Origin: Undaria pinnatifida
Taxonomy: Eukaryota > Sar > Phaeophyceae > Laminariales > Alariaceae
Length of the DNA stretch: 64,000 bases
Direction: 5' to 3'
Assembly: GCA_012845835.1 (NCBI GenBank)
Contig: JABAKD010000023.1
Span: 18,453,027 to 18,517,026, forward strand
The notes under the pieces were generated by a model. The model worked only from the letters and a program-made list of their open reading frames with translations. It was not told where the DNA came from and did not search any database. Made by a program: the position numbers and the translations under genes. Shown in pieces: positions 21,586 to 33,235 of this stretch. Within the stretch, counting starts at the first letter, position 1, and each line of letters begins with the position of its first letter.

Positions 21586-22654
21586 GGTTCGGCTTCCCGT
21601 CCGGGATGCGCTGGCGAACCGGTAGATGAGCACGGATTTCGGGTGTGCTTAACACTATGCCCGTCCTGTACACTGCTAATCTGTGTGCACTGTTGATGGA
21701 TATGTGCACGAATGTTTCTATCCAGTACTCGCACTCTTCCCTGTTCGAACCATACGAACGCTCCTACCCCCCAGTCACTGGGAATAACAGCCGGAAAGAA
21801 ACTCGTGGGAAAAAACCTCCGCTGGCGTGCCTGATTATCGGCGAGACAGAGTGTGGCATATGATATCATACAATAAGATGCTCATTTCATACGTGCGATT
21901 TTTGCTTCTTCCGTCGCCCATTCGTATGCATCAACCCTCCGACACAGTCGCCAACACTTGCTGCACTCGGGAACCAAGCAACAGAACCAATCCGCGCACC
22001 GACCAGCCAATCCGCATCGCATTCAAGGTCTACATGTCCCGCTCTCTTGTTTATGATGCCGCGCGTACCGGGAGGGAACAGGTTGGATGTCATAGGCTCG
22101 CCCAGAATGCTCGCGCTCCGCACCGCTGTCCCGTGACGAGTGCCGCCGCCGCCACCCCAGGCGAAACCGCAGCAGTAGGAGAAACCACAGCAGTAGGAGA
22201 AACCACAGCAGTAGACTAGCTTCTACTGTAGGCCAATCAATTGGTAAGGGGAGTGTCGTTCCGCTCATGTGCTTTGCTGTACTCGCAGGAATGCGCACGT
22301 GAGACGCGTGAGCCTCGAGAGTGATCACCGATTCCCCTTGCACCGGATCTTACACGTTCATCCGTCGGTTGGACCCCCAGTGTCGTGTAAGTATTTTAAT
22401 TCGTCGGTTGTGAACAAAACTGACTTTTCGAAGAAATATATTGCATAAACAAGACGTAAACAACATAAACAACATATAATAACGGCTTAAAAATGTAGGA
22501 TTATTAACATGTACGAATAATGCCGGACGCAATTCAGCATTGGAAGAAGTCTCCCGTTAAGATTCACGTTCTACATACAACTAAAATGGAGCAAATAAAG
22601 CCAAACCACGAATGAAAACGACAAACACAATACGAGTACTACAGTAAGCCGCTA
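21586..22654. other. Unannotated region with an 18-bp tandem repeat
   Basis: Bases about 22158-22213 contain three units of an 18-bp repeat (GGAGAAACCACAGCAGTA type) that would encode GETTAV. They lie inside a 130-codon frame starting at 21827 that has no recognised family. A TAAACAACATAAACAACAT tract is near 22457. No gene is supported. Confidence 0.35.
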
Positions 22655-22990
22655 CAACACATTTTTTGTGAATCTGAGAACCGATTCTGAGATTGAGAAC
22701 ACGGAAAAACATTAATTTCGAAACTTGAACGTATTTTTTCATGTTTTCGCGTATCGCGAAGCAACCCAAGTGGTTGGGTTCCACGTTAAGAATATTTTTG
22801 TGTTGTAAACCCATTTCCTGGTACGCAGTACCAATCAGGATGGGCGCAGATTGTCGAAGTGCACGACAACACACAGCCAGCATCGCCTCGAACTATACGC
22901 GTACTGCTATGGAAAATGCATACTATACTATAGTACAAGGTTCCCGTTCGGAATGTGTGTAACGTGAAATCCCGGGGGCGTCGCAAGGCG
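22655..22990 (+). repeat. Dispersed repeat family H, copy 1
   Basis: Matches 61135-61405: CCGATTCTGAGATTGAGAAC, AATTTCGAAACTT, GGTTGGGTTCCAC, TTTCTGGTACRYAGTA, GAGATTGTCGAAGYGCAC and CGAACTATACRC. The tail at about 22935-22985 (ACAAGGTTCCCGTTCGGAAT) resembles, in reverse, the end of the segment near 59150-59222. Confidence 0.75.
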
Positions 22991-23235
22991 AAAAGGGAGT
23001 CACATATAACGCACGTAACATGCTATTCGTGAAACGAAGAACTAGACGTGTCACACACGCATATACTGTACACACAATGGGACGATCGAGTGAGCGAGCA
23101 GGCGGACGATGGACGATCGCACGGCTTATGAGTGACCGCACATCATCACGGCGTATACGCACCACAACAGGCACACACATACATACACACTGGACACATA
23201 AATACACACACGCACGCAGTTCAAACGTCCCTGAT
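22991..23235. other. Spacer with CA-rich tract
   Basis: ACACACATACATACACAC-type simple sequence at about 23165-23215. A 282-codon plus-strand frame crosses from here into the tandem repeat, but its 3' part is the repeat and CTG run, so I do not treat it as a gene. Confidence 0.4.
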
Positions 23236-25700
23236 ATACTGTCCTCGTTCCTGGGGCAAGAGCAACCTAACCTTGTGGACGGTAATATGAGGACCGATTG
23301 GTATGCGTCTTGTGTTTTACGAGGCTCTTGTATATTTATGTCCAATATAGATCTCTTGCAGCAGCACCCCGATATTATATTTTTTCATGGAGACACCAGA
23401 CGCCCCATTCCCAGCCACCCTCTCTCGGCCGATGCCGGCCAAGTCGCGACGGAAATCGGCAGCCCCGACCCCTTGAAGTCGAGGAGGCCCGGCCCCCGTC
23501 GCCCGTTCACAACGCGCACACGGTTCCAGGCAGCCACCACGGCGCCCGAAGAAGCCAACCAAACGTCGCGTACCTGTTCACAGTTTCTTCCTGCGCTAAA
23601 ATTTGGCGTGCGTGGACCATTGGATAGCATTATTGTATTGTTCCTTATTTTCCGGGCCAACACGGCATGCCAAGCGAGAGAACAGGGCATATTTTGGCGC
23701 AAGATACACCCCTGCCTGCACCCTGCTCTCCGCCACGAGAGATATGTCGCTCGGCAGATGTGTACTGCTGCTGCGGTATATTGCTCCGGCTGCTGCTGCT
23801 GCTGTTGTGCTACGGCTACTGCTGCGGCTACTGCTGCTTCTACTGCTGCAATTGCTGAGAGGGTGTGATATACGCAGAGCAGGTGATTCGAGACTGCGCG
23901 ATGGTAGCGGGCCATTTTTTTACAAAACACATATAACAAAGAATTGTAAAAGTTTATCAGAACTTGTAAAACATTTTTGGGTGTTCCACCCTCCAGCACA
24001 CAGCTGTAGTAAATGTACATGTGCGCACGCACTCCAAATGGCCTTTTTTCATACCATCCTAGTTCCTGGGGCAAGAGCAACCTGTTCTTTGTAGACGGTA
24101 ATATAAGGACCGATTGGTAGGTGTCTTGCGTTTTAAGAGGTTCTTGTAATACCATCCTCGTTCCTGGGGCAAGTGCAACCTATCCTTTGTGGACGGTAAT
24201 ATAAGGACCGATTCGTAGGCGTCTTGCGTTTTTCAAGAGGTTCTTATATTTATATCCAATCTAGGTCTCTTGCAGCAGCACCCCGATTTTTTTTTTCGTT
24301 TTCATGGAGGCACCAGACGCCCCATCCGCAGCTACCCTTTCTAGGGCGATGCCGGCCAAGTCGCGACGGAAATCGGCAGCCCCGACCCCTTGAAGTCGAG
24401 GAGGCCCGGCCCCCGTCGCCCGTTCACAACGCGCACACGGTTCCAGGCAGCCACCACGGCGCCCGAAGAAGCCAACCAAACGTCGCGTACCTGTTCACAG
24501 TTTCTTCCTGCGCTAAAATTTGGCGTGCGTGGACCATTGGATAGGATTATTGTATTGTTCCTTATTTTCCGGGCCAACACGGCATGCCAAGCGAGAGAAC
24601 AGGGCATATTTTGGCGCAAGATACACCCCTGCCTGCACCCTGCTCTCCGCCACGAGAGATATGTCGCTCGGCAGATGTGTACTGCTGCTGCGGTATATTG
24701 CTCCGGCTGCTGCTGCTGCTGTTGTGCTACGGCTACTGCTGCGGCTACTGCTGCTTCTACTGCTGCAATTGCTGAGAGGGTGTGATATACGCAGAGCAGG
24801 TGATTCGAGACTGCGCGATGGTAGCGGGCCATTTTTTTACAAAACACATATAACAAAGAATTGTAAAAGTTTATCAGAACTTGTAAAACATTTTTGGGTG
24901 TTCCACCCTCCAGCACACAGCTGTAGTAAATGTACATGTGCGCACGCACTCCAAATGGCCTTTTTTCATACCATCCTAGTTCCTGGGGCAAGAGCAACCT
25001 GTTCTTTGTAGACGGTAATATAAGGACCGATTGGTAGGTGTCTTGCGTTTTAAGAGGTTCTTGTAATACCATCCTCGTTCCTGGGGCAAGTGCAACCTAT
25101 CCTTTGTGGACGGTAATATAAGGACCGATTCGTAGGCGTCTTGCGTTTTTCAAGAGGTTCTTATATTTATATCCAATCTAGGTCTCTTGCAGCAGCACCC
25201 CGATTTTTTTTTTCGTTTTCATGGAGGCACCAGACGCCCCATCCGCAGCTACCCTTTCTAGGGCGATGCCGGCCAAGTCGCGACGGAAATCGGCAGCCCC
25301 GACCCTTGGAAGTTGAGAAGACCCGCCCTCCGTCGCGTGTTCACCAGGCGCACACGGTTTCAGGCAGCTATCACGGTACCCGAGAAAGCCAACCAAACGT
25401 CGCGTATCCGTTCACAGTTTCTTTCTGGGCGAAACTATAGGGTACGTTGATCATTGGATATGATCATTGTATTGTTCCTTATATTCACGGTCGACACGGC
25501 ATACCAAGCGAGAGAACAGGGCCCATTTTGGCGCATGATACATCCTTGTCTGCACCCTACTTGCCGCCGCGAGAGATATGGCGCTCGGCAGATGTGTACT
25601 GCTGCTGCTGCGTTTTGCTCCAGCTGCTGCTGTTGTGCTGCGGCTACTGCTGCTTCTACTGCTAAAACTGCTTAGAGAGTCCGATAAAAATAGAGCAGGC
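23236..25700. repeat. 917-bp tandem duplication, three units
   Basis: Units start near 23236, 24153 and 25070, with a partial third unit to about 25700. Each includes a block of about 100 bp present twice (GTTCCTGGGGCAAGNGCAAC), a GGCCAAGTCGCGACGGAAAT block and a CTGCTG-rich microsatellite. About 23435-24153 and 24352-25070 are almost identical (one difference near 23629/24546). About 24154-24384 and 25071-25301 are also identical, while the outer copies diverge. Reading frames of 240-280 codons in both directions repeat with the DNA and include microsatellite-encoded Ala/Gln/Leu runs, so I do not call genes here. Confidence 0.9.
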
Positions 25701-25719
25701 GATTCGAGACTGGGCGGGT

Positions 25720-26040
25720 AGCGTGCCATTTTTGTACAAACAAAACAAAGAATAACAAGAAATTGTAAAAATTTACCAAAAAATGTAAAAAAAAAATGGC
25801 GTGTTCCAAGTGACCTGTTCGTGTCAGGGAGGCGGAACGCAATCCCTTGCCAAATAGTGCCAGCTCAGCGACGTTTAATGCGCCGAGCACCATCACGGAG
25901 CTCGGCCGAGATCGAGACATGCTTCATAATATACCCGTGGCAGGCTAGCTTGCCCCGCGGCCAAAGGTGCGCAAAGAAAACCTCGGTCCCCGGAGAGCAG
26001 GGAGCCAAAAGAAAACGAAGATAATATTTTTCATGTACAT
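25720..26040 (+). repeat. Dispersed repeat family I, copy 1
   Basis: Matches 57430-57770 in reverse orientation: GTGTTCCAARTGA, GCGGAACGCAATCCCTTGCC, AGCGACGTTTAATGCGCCGAG, ACGGAGCTCGGCCGAGATC, AGACATGCTTCATAATRTACCC and GCTAGCTTGCCCCGCGGCC. In both copies a CTG/CAG-rich tract lies next to it. Conserved blocks of about 20 bp separated by diverged spacers suggest an old non-autonomous element. Confidence 0.8.
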
Positions 26041-26165
26041 GTATAGTACTTTCGTCTTATACCCGTAGCACCACCACATTAGTAGTTACTGCTTTTCACG
26101 GGAGAATATTACGGGGATGACGTCGTCGCTCTCTCCCAAGACACAGGGCATCGAAGTATATATTA
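26041..26165 (+). repeat. Dispersed repeat family J, copy 1
   Basis: Matches 61400-61505: GTAGCACCACC, TACTGCTTTTCAC.GGAGA, then GACGTCGTCRCTCTCTCCC. Both copies are near family G/E-like sequence. Confidence 0.65.
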
Positions 26166-26579
26166 GGATACCTTGCAGCTGCAGCTACGACGTACACACT
26201 CAGGAGTCTGCTACTTGTGCTACTAAGACTTACTTTCTCAAACGACACGGTGAACCTTGTGTCACAAAGTGATGTGATCATCTACCGTACCCGGTATGTA
26301 GATGCCTGTTATTATTAATAGAAAAATGCGCTTTCGCTCTTTTTGGACTCAGGATCGAGTTATTCTGAGCCGTGCGATATCGATGTGCGGCGCGCATTGC
26401 TGCTGCCATTACTTCCGCTACTAGGATTATAATTTCTGCGTCGCTGCTGCCATGATGCTGTACTGCTACTGCTTCGCAGTTAGTTCCAGTACTGCCCACT
26501 TGTGCTTGCTGTTAGACCAATTCTGTCCTATACCGCCGGTACGATATGTATCGTCATTTATTAATAAAAAAAACTGGAA
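26166..26579. other. Unannotated region
   Basis: CTGCTGC-rich patches near 26397-26460, no other feature. Frames up to 89 codons without recognisable content. Confidence 0.3.
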
Positions 26580-27010
26580 AGCGCGTTGGTGCTGTTGTTC
26601 TGACGTTTACTCTTATAATCAAGTCCATGATGACAGGATAAGGTCCCGTAACTCTGTCGGCAACTTACTATATTGCAACTGGCAACGCAAGCGGGGGGGG
26701 GGGGGGGTTAATATTGTTTAGGGGTGACCCATCTCGAACATGCCGCGCCGTCGGAGCCCGATGATGATTTCATCAGCTGGAGACAGGAAGATTAGACATG
26801 CTCTTAAAGAGACAATATTATTTGTTTCTGGAAGATTTACCGAAAACCGCCGAGAAGATTTTAAAAAAGCTGCAAGGGCTGTGCAAGCAGCAAAGCGCTC
26901 CGTTTTAGAGTTCCCTATTACACTTCGACTGTAAAAAAGGGGGGTCCGCAGATGTCAATGAAAAGAGTGGGTTCTCAAGGCAGTCAGCATAATATTAATA
27001 TAATTTACAG
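26580..27010 (+). repeat. Dispersed repeat family G, copy 2
   Basis: Same block order as 12860-13449, more compact. A G run of about 16 bases at about 26691-26707 replaces the shorter G run of copy 1. Confidence 0.7.
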
Positions 27011-27011
27011 C

Positions 27012-27460
27012 CACTCCCATGTTATTAACAACGGTTGACCTTTGTCACACAACGGTTACAATGTTGAGAGTACAGGCAGAGGAGTACACCCACACCCGAG
27101 CATTAACTGTATTCCTTGCTCTCACTCGAGCACGAACACGAACACGAGAGGACTGGATAATAATTAGATGCACGAACGATGAAAATTTCACTGGTCAACT
27201 CAGTAACTGTGCTCGTGCTCGAGTGAACGAGTGCTCGACTGACCGTGAGTGCTCCATTGTTCGTCGTGTTCGAGTGCTCGTACTCAAGTGCTCGTCGTGA
27301 TCGACTGCTCTCGAGCACGAGCACGAGAGCACTGGAGCACGAGCTCATCGAAAGATGAAGCTTGCAGAAGTTAGCTCTGTACATGATGATAGTACGCAGT
27401 ACAGAGTCACTCCCATGTTGAACAACGGTTCATGTTTGTCACACAAGTGTTGAGAGTACC
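27012..27460 (+). repeat. GCTCG-rich minisatellite, locus 3, with flanking direct repeats
   Basis: Bases about 27014-27075 (CACTCCCATGTT, AACAACGGTT, TTTGTCACACAA, GTTGAGAGTAC) recur at 27407-27460, bracketing 330 bp of GCTCG/CGAGCACGA units. Inside, the pair ..GATGCACGAACGATGAAAATT and CATCGAAAGATGAAGC suggests a further internal duplication. Locus 4 shares the CACGAACGATGAAARTTTCA block. Confidence 0.75.
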
Positions 27461-28384
27461 GGTACAGCAGCAAATATGTCGGGGGACAGCACTTTCATCC
27501 CTTGACCGACAACGTCAAGGCAATGTCTTGACAGACGGTCTTGACAGCCAAAAACGGAGGACACGATAAAAATCCCCGCTTTTTGAAAATTCTGTATTAT
27601 GCAAGGAACAACACAATGAATGCGATGTTTATTGTTTAGCAAACAAGAACAAACTGCAGTTAGATCTGCAGCTACTAGCAGTAATATAAATGTCGCAAAG
27701 GAGCTATATAGGTGCAGCTACCGCACAGGCGCAGGGAGCAAGGAGTAGGGCAGTACATAGCAGCGTACGCTTGCAGACATGGATAAGAGACAAGAGACGG
27801 CCATGAAAGGGTAAGTTTCGTATGTTTTCCTCAGATATCTGATTCTCCATGATATTAAAAAAAAACATCTCACGCGCGAACTAGCATCAACATTTCCACG
27901 TTGCTCTTGGCGTTGGTACGTTCGAAATAAGTGCGTAGGGCTGCTACACGTACGTCGCATGTACCAGGTTCATAGTTGGTTGGTATACATATGTTTTTTG
28001 CGTGCTGCATGTTGCATTATTGCTTTCGCTGTGTCTCCATCCGTTATCCTGGCGCCTGCCGGTGACCGCATCACATTTTCCCCAACTCCAGAAAGGCATT
28101 CATGGTGGTCTGTTGCTGGTGCCAACCACTGACTGCTGGCCGCCGGCTGTCTATTTTTGGTGCGGTCTGATGCCGCGGCCGCTGCGGCTGCTGTGCTGCT
28201 CGGCATGGCAGCACGAGGCACCCAAACACAAATAAAATAACATAAATATGGGGTTTCCATCCCGGTAATGAGACGCTTTTCTGTCGGGGATAGGGGTCAT
28301 ATGTCTAGAAATGGAGTTTTTTTCTTGACAGGCAGACAGTCAGCTTGACATTGATATTTCTCCTGACATCTTTGTACAACAGTA
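27461..28384. other. Unannotated region
   Basis: A short tandem CAATGTCTTGACAGACGGTCTTGACAG lies near 27520-27548. A GCCGCGGCCGCTGCGGCTGC segment (about 28170-28192) is GC-rich. No gene recognised. Confidence 0.3.
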
Positions 28385-28585
28385 CATTCACACCCAAGCA
28401 TTAAACGTACTCCGTGCTCTCACTCCATCGCGAACTCGAGTTCGACAGCGCTGGATCACGAGTACATGCACGAACGATGAAAGTTTCAATAGCCAGCGTC
28501 AGCAGCTCAGTAATCCTGCTCGTGCTCGAGTGAACGAGTGCTCGAGTGCTGGTAAGTGCTCGAGTACTCGTGCTCGTGCTGTGGA
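28385..28585. repeat. GCTCG-rich minisatellite, locus 4
   Basis: Begins with a CACACCCRAGCATTAAMYGTA block shared with locus 3 (about 27092), then CACGAACGATGAAAGTTTCA and the GCTCGTGCTCGAGTGAACGAG core shared with locus 3. The copies therefore belong to one larger dispersed element. Confidence 0.75.
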
Positions 28586-28699
28586 GAAGGGTGTTGCTGC
28601 TTCTTCGTGCTGTTGTACGTTCGTTCGTGCTCGCTTTTTTTGTCGTGGTCTACGCCCTCTTGCTTCATGATATATTTTTTTAACAAAGGTTCCGCATGC

Positions 28700-29975
28700 G
28701 AGGCGGCTACAATTGTTGAGTTTTGTTTTGCCTTTTGTTTTTTGTGATTGCTATTATTTTATTAGTACGGCTGTGAAATAATCGCTGCTGCTATTTTCCG
28801 TTCAAATCACAAAATCGTATGCGTGCTGTTGGTTGTTTTTACAAGGGCTCTGCATGGGGCGCGGCTACATTTTTTGCAATTTTGCATTTTTTTTTTTCCG
28901 TGATTGCTCTATTAATAGTACTGCCGTGGAGTCACTGATGCTGCTATTTCCGTCCAGATCACAACATCGCAGCTAAAACGTGTACTGCTGTTTTTTGCAA
29001 GGGCTCCGCATAGCTCCCCGTGGGTGGCGGGGACAAAATCGCACCTAAAACGTGTACTGCTGTTTTTTGCAAGGGCTCCGCATAGCTCCCCATGGGTGGC
29101 CGGTATTTTTCGCGTTTTTAAATTTTCGTTTTTATTCAAATAATTTCTGTTGTTTTGTCACCAAAATCCTTTTGTACAATTCTTGTGATGCATCAGGTTT
29201 TTACAACGTGGGCACCGGCGGTACGTGTTTAGTAGTATTTTCGTTTGGTTTTCGATTGTATCTATTTCGTTTTCAAGGTAGCCTTCTAACACGGCACTTC
29301 CACCCTTCTGCGCCGTGACATGCGTACGTACTAGGCACGTACACGTGTGCGTGCATACGCGCAACAACTGTTGAATCAATGTACTACATACGTAACCGTA
29401 TCGTGCGATGATAATTCCAGCGCACAGCAGTAGTAGAAGTTTAGGGCTGGACAATACTAAAAACATGCACTGCTGTTGCCGTTGCTGTACCGCTAGGACA
29501 CGAGGCGACACGTGGAGTTAGGTTACGTACCTACAGCAGCTACTACTGCTGTTACACCAGTACTACGTCTGTATATACCTTCCACTGCTGGTTTACGATT
29601 ATAACTTTTACCGGTACCTGACATGCGCGCGGGAGATTGTGGTGGAAATGGAGTATAGAAGGAGGGTCGAGCCCATCCAGAGACCTGGTCTCGCGCCTCG
29701 CGGAATCGCACGATCGGTTGGTCGCCGACTCCCGCTTGCTCGGCCGCTCCACCTTGGTCTGTGAGCTTTGATAGATACCATCCGACACCCTGAGACCTCG
29801 ACCGTCCCTGTGTACGACTTCACGTTTCAAAACATGCCTCCCTAGGAGGTCCCCCCACTCCCCGTGCTTATCCCCGCGTTACCACCACAACAAACCACTG
29901 GCATCATACGGCATGCCAGCTTGCGTCACCCTGCGGGGATCACCCCACTCCCCGAAGGGGAGCCTTGTGTCATTA
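28700..29975 (+). repeat. Dispersed repeat family C, copy 2
   Basis: Direct-orientation match to 7050-7990. It contains an internal 71-bp tandem duplication (about 28968-29101, GTGTACTGCTGTTTTTTGCA twice) that copy 1 lacks. The 3' block GGCATGCCAGCTTGCGTCAC then CCGAAGGGGAGCCTTGTG closely parallels copy 1. Confidence 0.65.
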
Positions 29976-30049
29976 GTTGTTATTTCTTTGGTTTGGTTTC
30001 GAAGTGATCGATTTTGCCGATTGCTTCTCACGGGGAATGCCGCCGAATC

Positions 30050-30215
30050 CAGTCCAATTCGATACGAGTCAACGAGGGAAGAAATCCTGGAGTATTTTCG
30101 CAATAAAAATGTAGCCGCGTACCGTAGTGGGGAGGGGGAAGAAGAGCCTGCTTAGTGATCTCGGATCTGAGTTACGTTCTGGGAGAGCGAAGAAAGGGAA
30201 AATATTATAGAAGGG
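30050..30215 (+). repeat. Dispersed repeat family F, copy 3
   Basis: Shares AATTCGATRCGAGTC.ACGAGGGAAGAA, CGCGTAC.GTAGTGGGGAGGGGG and GATCTGAGTTACGTYCTGG with the 3' halves of copies 1 and 2. The 5' half is missing or too diverged to see. Confidence 0.65.
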
Positions 30216-32055
30216 AGGAGTGAAAAAAAAGACGGTTTTAGTTGATATATAGTCCATAACTCAAAGGAGCGAACCAACTTTCACAATCTTGCACTAATGA
30301 AGCAACTCTGACCAGGGTAGACAAGGTAAATAAAACAGCAATTTTTCGGAATTTCTCGCGCTTTTTGAACTTGACGAAAAAAAATATATTAATTCAAACC
30401 ACCTCATCCATGCGATCATGGCGATCCAGTATCAGCAGCTAACTCCATTCTACGCGCGAGGAATCATCATATGGAAGTTTTGCACAAGCTCAGTGTTTAA
30501 TCAAGACGTTTTCCCGGTGACAATTGATTTGGTTTGATTTTTCCTGATCGATCCGAAAAATTGGAACATGATTTTGCGGTAGCCCTTCATTGACACCCCT
30601 AACAGTGTGGTTGGGCCGTCAAGATGCGTCGGTGCGGTTTGTTGATGGCACCCCGAATGGACGGTGGGTCCAGGAAGCTAGGCGTGGCCGATCGCGTATG
30701 ATCCATGACGCGCTACGCTTGGCCCTTCTTCCTTCACTCCTCGAAGGGAGAGCCTATAGACATCCACTTACATATACTTAGGAGCGTATGCTATTAATAA
30801 GCAATCACTGATGTTGTCCCTTACTGTTTGTGCATATATACCAAGCGCATTGTTAGCGTGTCAGTGTTCCTTTTTCCCGAGTTATTCCTAGGGTTCGTTG
30901 CCGCAGTTGTGAGGGGGGTGGTAGGGAGCCAAACGCGGCCGACATGCTCCCGGCAACTTGACCACATTGTGTATTCTGACCCCGACCAGTGCTCTGTTGC
31001 GGGTACAGTGTTGCTTCGTGGAACGCCTGCTATTGCCTTACTTATTTCCGAGGTTGACGGGGTAGAAGCGGGCCGGGTCTGATGGGTACACCGGTCGGCG
31101 GCATGTACACCATTAAATGGTGAACCAGTAGGCCAAAAACGGCGAACGGTTCCCTGAATAGGTAGGCACCGGTGGAGGTTGTGGCCTGATCATGGTGCAG
31201 CGGTGCCGTCGCCGATGAGCATTGCCGATACAAGGTATTATCTATATGGCATTTGCCCTGTTCTGGCGAATGCTCAGGAAACCCACGGTTTACCGTTTGT
31301 CGTCTATGGCGTATGCAATCATCAACCGAGCCGTATCTTTAGTCGACAGGGCTTCTTGGCGCTGGGCGTATTCTGATGCCTGGCATAGTTTTTCGCGAGC
31401 CCTTGCTTCATAATTTCCTTCATGTGAACCTGCAAACGCGTATTACTTTCACAACGAACCATACCATGTGCTAAGGGGCCACTCGCACGGGCAATTTTTT
31501 GTCTTGGTTATTCAAGTGTTATTGTTCCGCTCCAGACTGATTGGAGGCTGTTCTGTGACCGCGAATTTGATCATGGCGGCGATGAGTTAATGCGAGAACA
31601 GCAACAGGATGATTTACACAGGGAAAACAAGAAGTGAAAGAGCCTGGAAGAAAAGAAAGAGCAAATAATGTAACTACGGCAGGAGTGAAACACAAGGCAC
31701 ACTGTAGGCAAGTGCTTAAGAAAACCAAATGGCCAAAAACGATTGAAAGCTGAACGTAGACACACTCAGATGTACCCGGGTCATTGCCCTTTTGATTTGG
31801 GTACGATTTGTTTTTTTGCCAGTTGCGTGAGAGACTGGGTCAAACGTTTTGACTCGATTCCAGTCTGCACCTAGTTCTGACTCCAAATGAACGAGTATAC
31901 CCGTGTTTGGTGCTTTCCCATTGGAATAGCATCGCTATGAAGTATTGTATATCCGGCGCGGCTCCTTGACAGAAAAACATACCCACCTTCCCATGTAGTC
32001 GTGGTCCTCTTTGCACGGTCAATGTACATTGAAACTCAACGAACCATTTTGCAGG
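30216..32055. other. Unannotated region
   Basis: About 1.8 kb without a match elsewhere in the window. The frames here are 60-85 codons with no recognised domain. It could be single-copy DNA upstream of the possible exon at 32056, but I found no convincing upstream exon. Confidence 0.3.
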
Positions 32056-32219
32056 TCGAGCGGATACGGGAGCTGGCGATGGAGAAGTTGACCGGGAAAA
32101 TTTCAGAGGACGAGTTTTGGGCGAAGAAAAGGCAGCTACTGGAAATGGAGTACCTCAGAAGAGAGGCGGACTTGGAGACTAATCGGAGAGCTCAGGTGCC
32201 GCTAGCGTATCCTTGGTAA
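32056..32219 (+). CDS. Possible last exon of an unrecognised gene
   Basis: A good 3' splice site (ATTTTGCAG, then GTCGAGCGG) opens a frame of about 54 codons ending in TAA at 32217-32219. The predicted peptide is charged and helix-like: VERIRELAMEKLTGKISEDE, then FWAKKRQLLEMEYLRREADL. Such a Glu/Lys/Arg-rich amphipathic segment is unusual for this otherwise coding-poor window and is GC-richer than its surroundings. Family unknown. It may be a host-gene exon or the tail of a transposon protein. Confidence 0.3.
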
Positions 32220-33235
32220 TGTCGGGGAATTCTGCCTGGTCAGTCATATTTTCTTGTGCTCGATTGTTTTGTAAACCATCTCTGCCTAACTGGTCCAACT
32301 CACAAGAGGTCACTGGCAGTAAATCCATCGGATTGTCCGGCCAATCGAAGCGTTTCGGTCAGCCGGACGGCTTACTAACTCGGTACAACTCCGCTCTGCT
32401 ACAATCAGTTTTGCTAGGCTAAAACAGCCGTTTGTTTCCCCCCCGACATACTATCGGCAGGGTTATAATATAACCATAATATAAACTGCTTAGTAGACTA
32501 ACGCACGTTGTATGAAATATTGCATTGTCGACTACAGCAGTGTTTACGGCCTAATCAAGTAGCACCAGCTATGCACAAGGCGGTCACAAACGTAAGGGCA
32601 GATCGTACCGGTGCCTGCAATCGTTTGGATGTTGCGACCTTGGAGCTTCTTTCAAAGCCATCAATCGTTTACTTCAAAACTTACCGCTCACTGATGGGGA
32701 ACCCGATAATATCGAGAGAATACCTGCGGTGTACTTTTTTAGTTTTCTGCTGAACCTTTAGCACGGGGTTCCCACTGAAACAGTTCACGTCAACGCTTCG
32801 CCCCCCCCCCCCCCCTCCCGCCACTCTGCTGTTGCTACTATGCTGCTGGGTTTGTCGTTTGTCGACGACGCTGAACTAAACAACCAGGATACTTTTTTTT
32901 CTACTCGGATTTGTTTTGGTGATTGCCAGAATGGTGGTCGAGTTATATCATATTGTGCGGGGTGGGAACTTTAACTCTTCACAAGAGGAATTATATTACG
33001 TAGTGTGTACCAGTATATGGTAAGGCAGGTAAGTAAGTACAGAGGTATGCCCACTGCTGTCTATGGACGTGGCCGCAATAGAAAAAACGAAACATTAATC
33101 CGAAACCGTCCTTCATATGCAAGTAAGTACGCTCGAGGTGCAGAAGTCTGCCCCACAAGTAGTTCTTAGTAGAATGCAAATCTCCTTTCATCGAGCGGTT
33201 CTTAGTAGGATGTCATGAGACTCACCGATTCGCCT
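32220..33235. other. Unannotated region with poly-C tract
   Basis: A C run of about 15 bases lies at 32801-32816. No gene, RNA or repeat match identified. Frames are short. Confidence 0.3.

Noticed and set aside
23020-25072. Reading frames of 240-280 codons on both strands
   Set aside because: They repeat exactly with the 917-bp tandem unit, exist in both directions and include CTG/CAG microsatellite-encoded Ala, Gln and Leu runs. No domain is recognisable.
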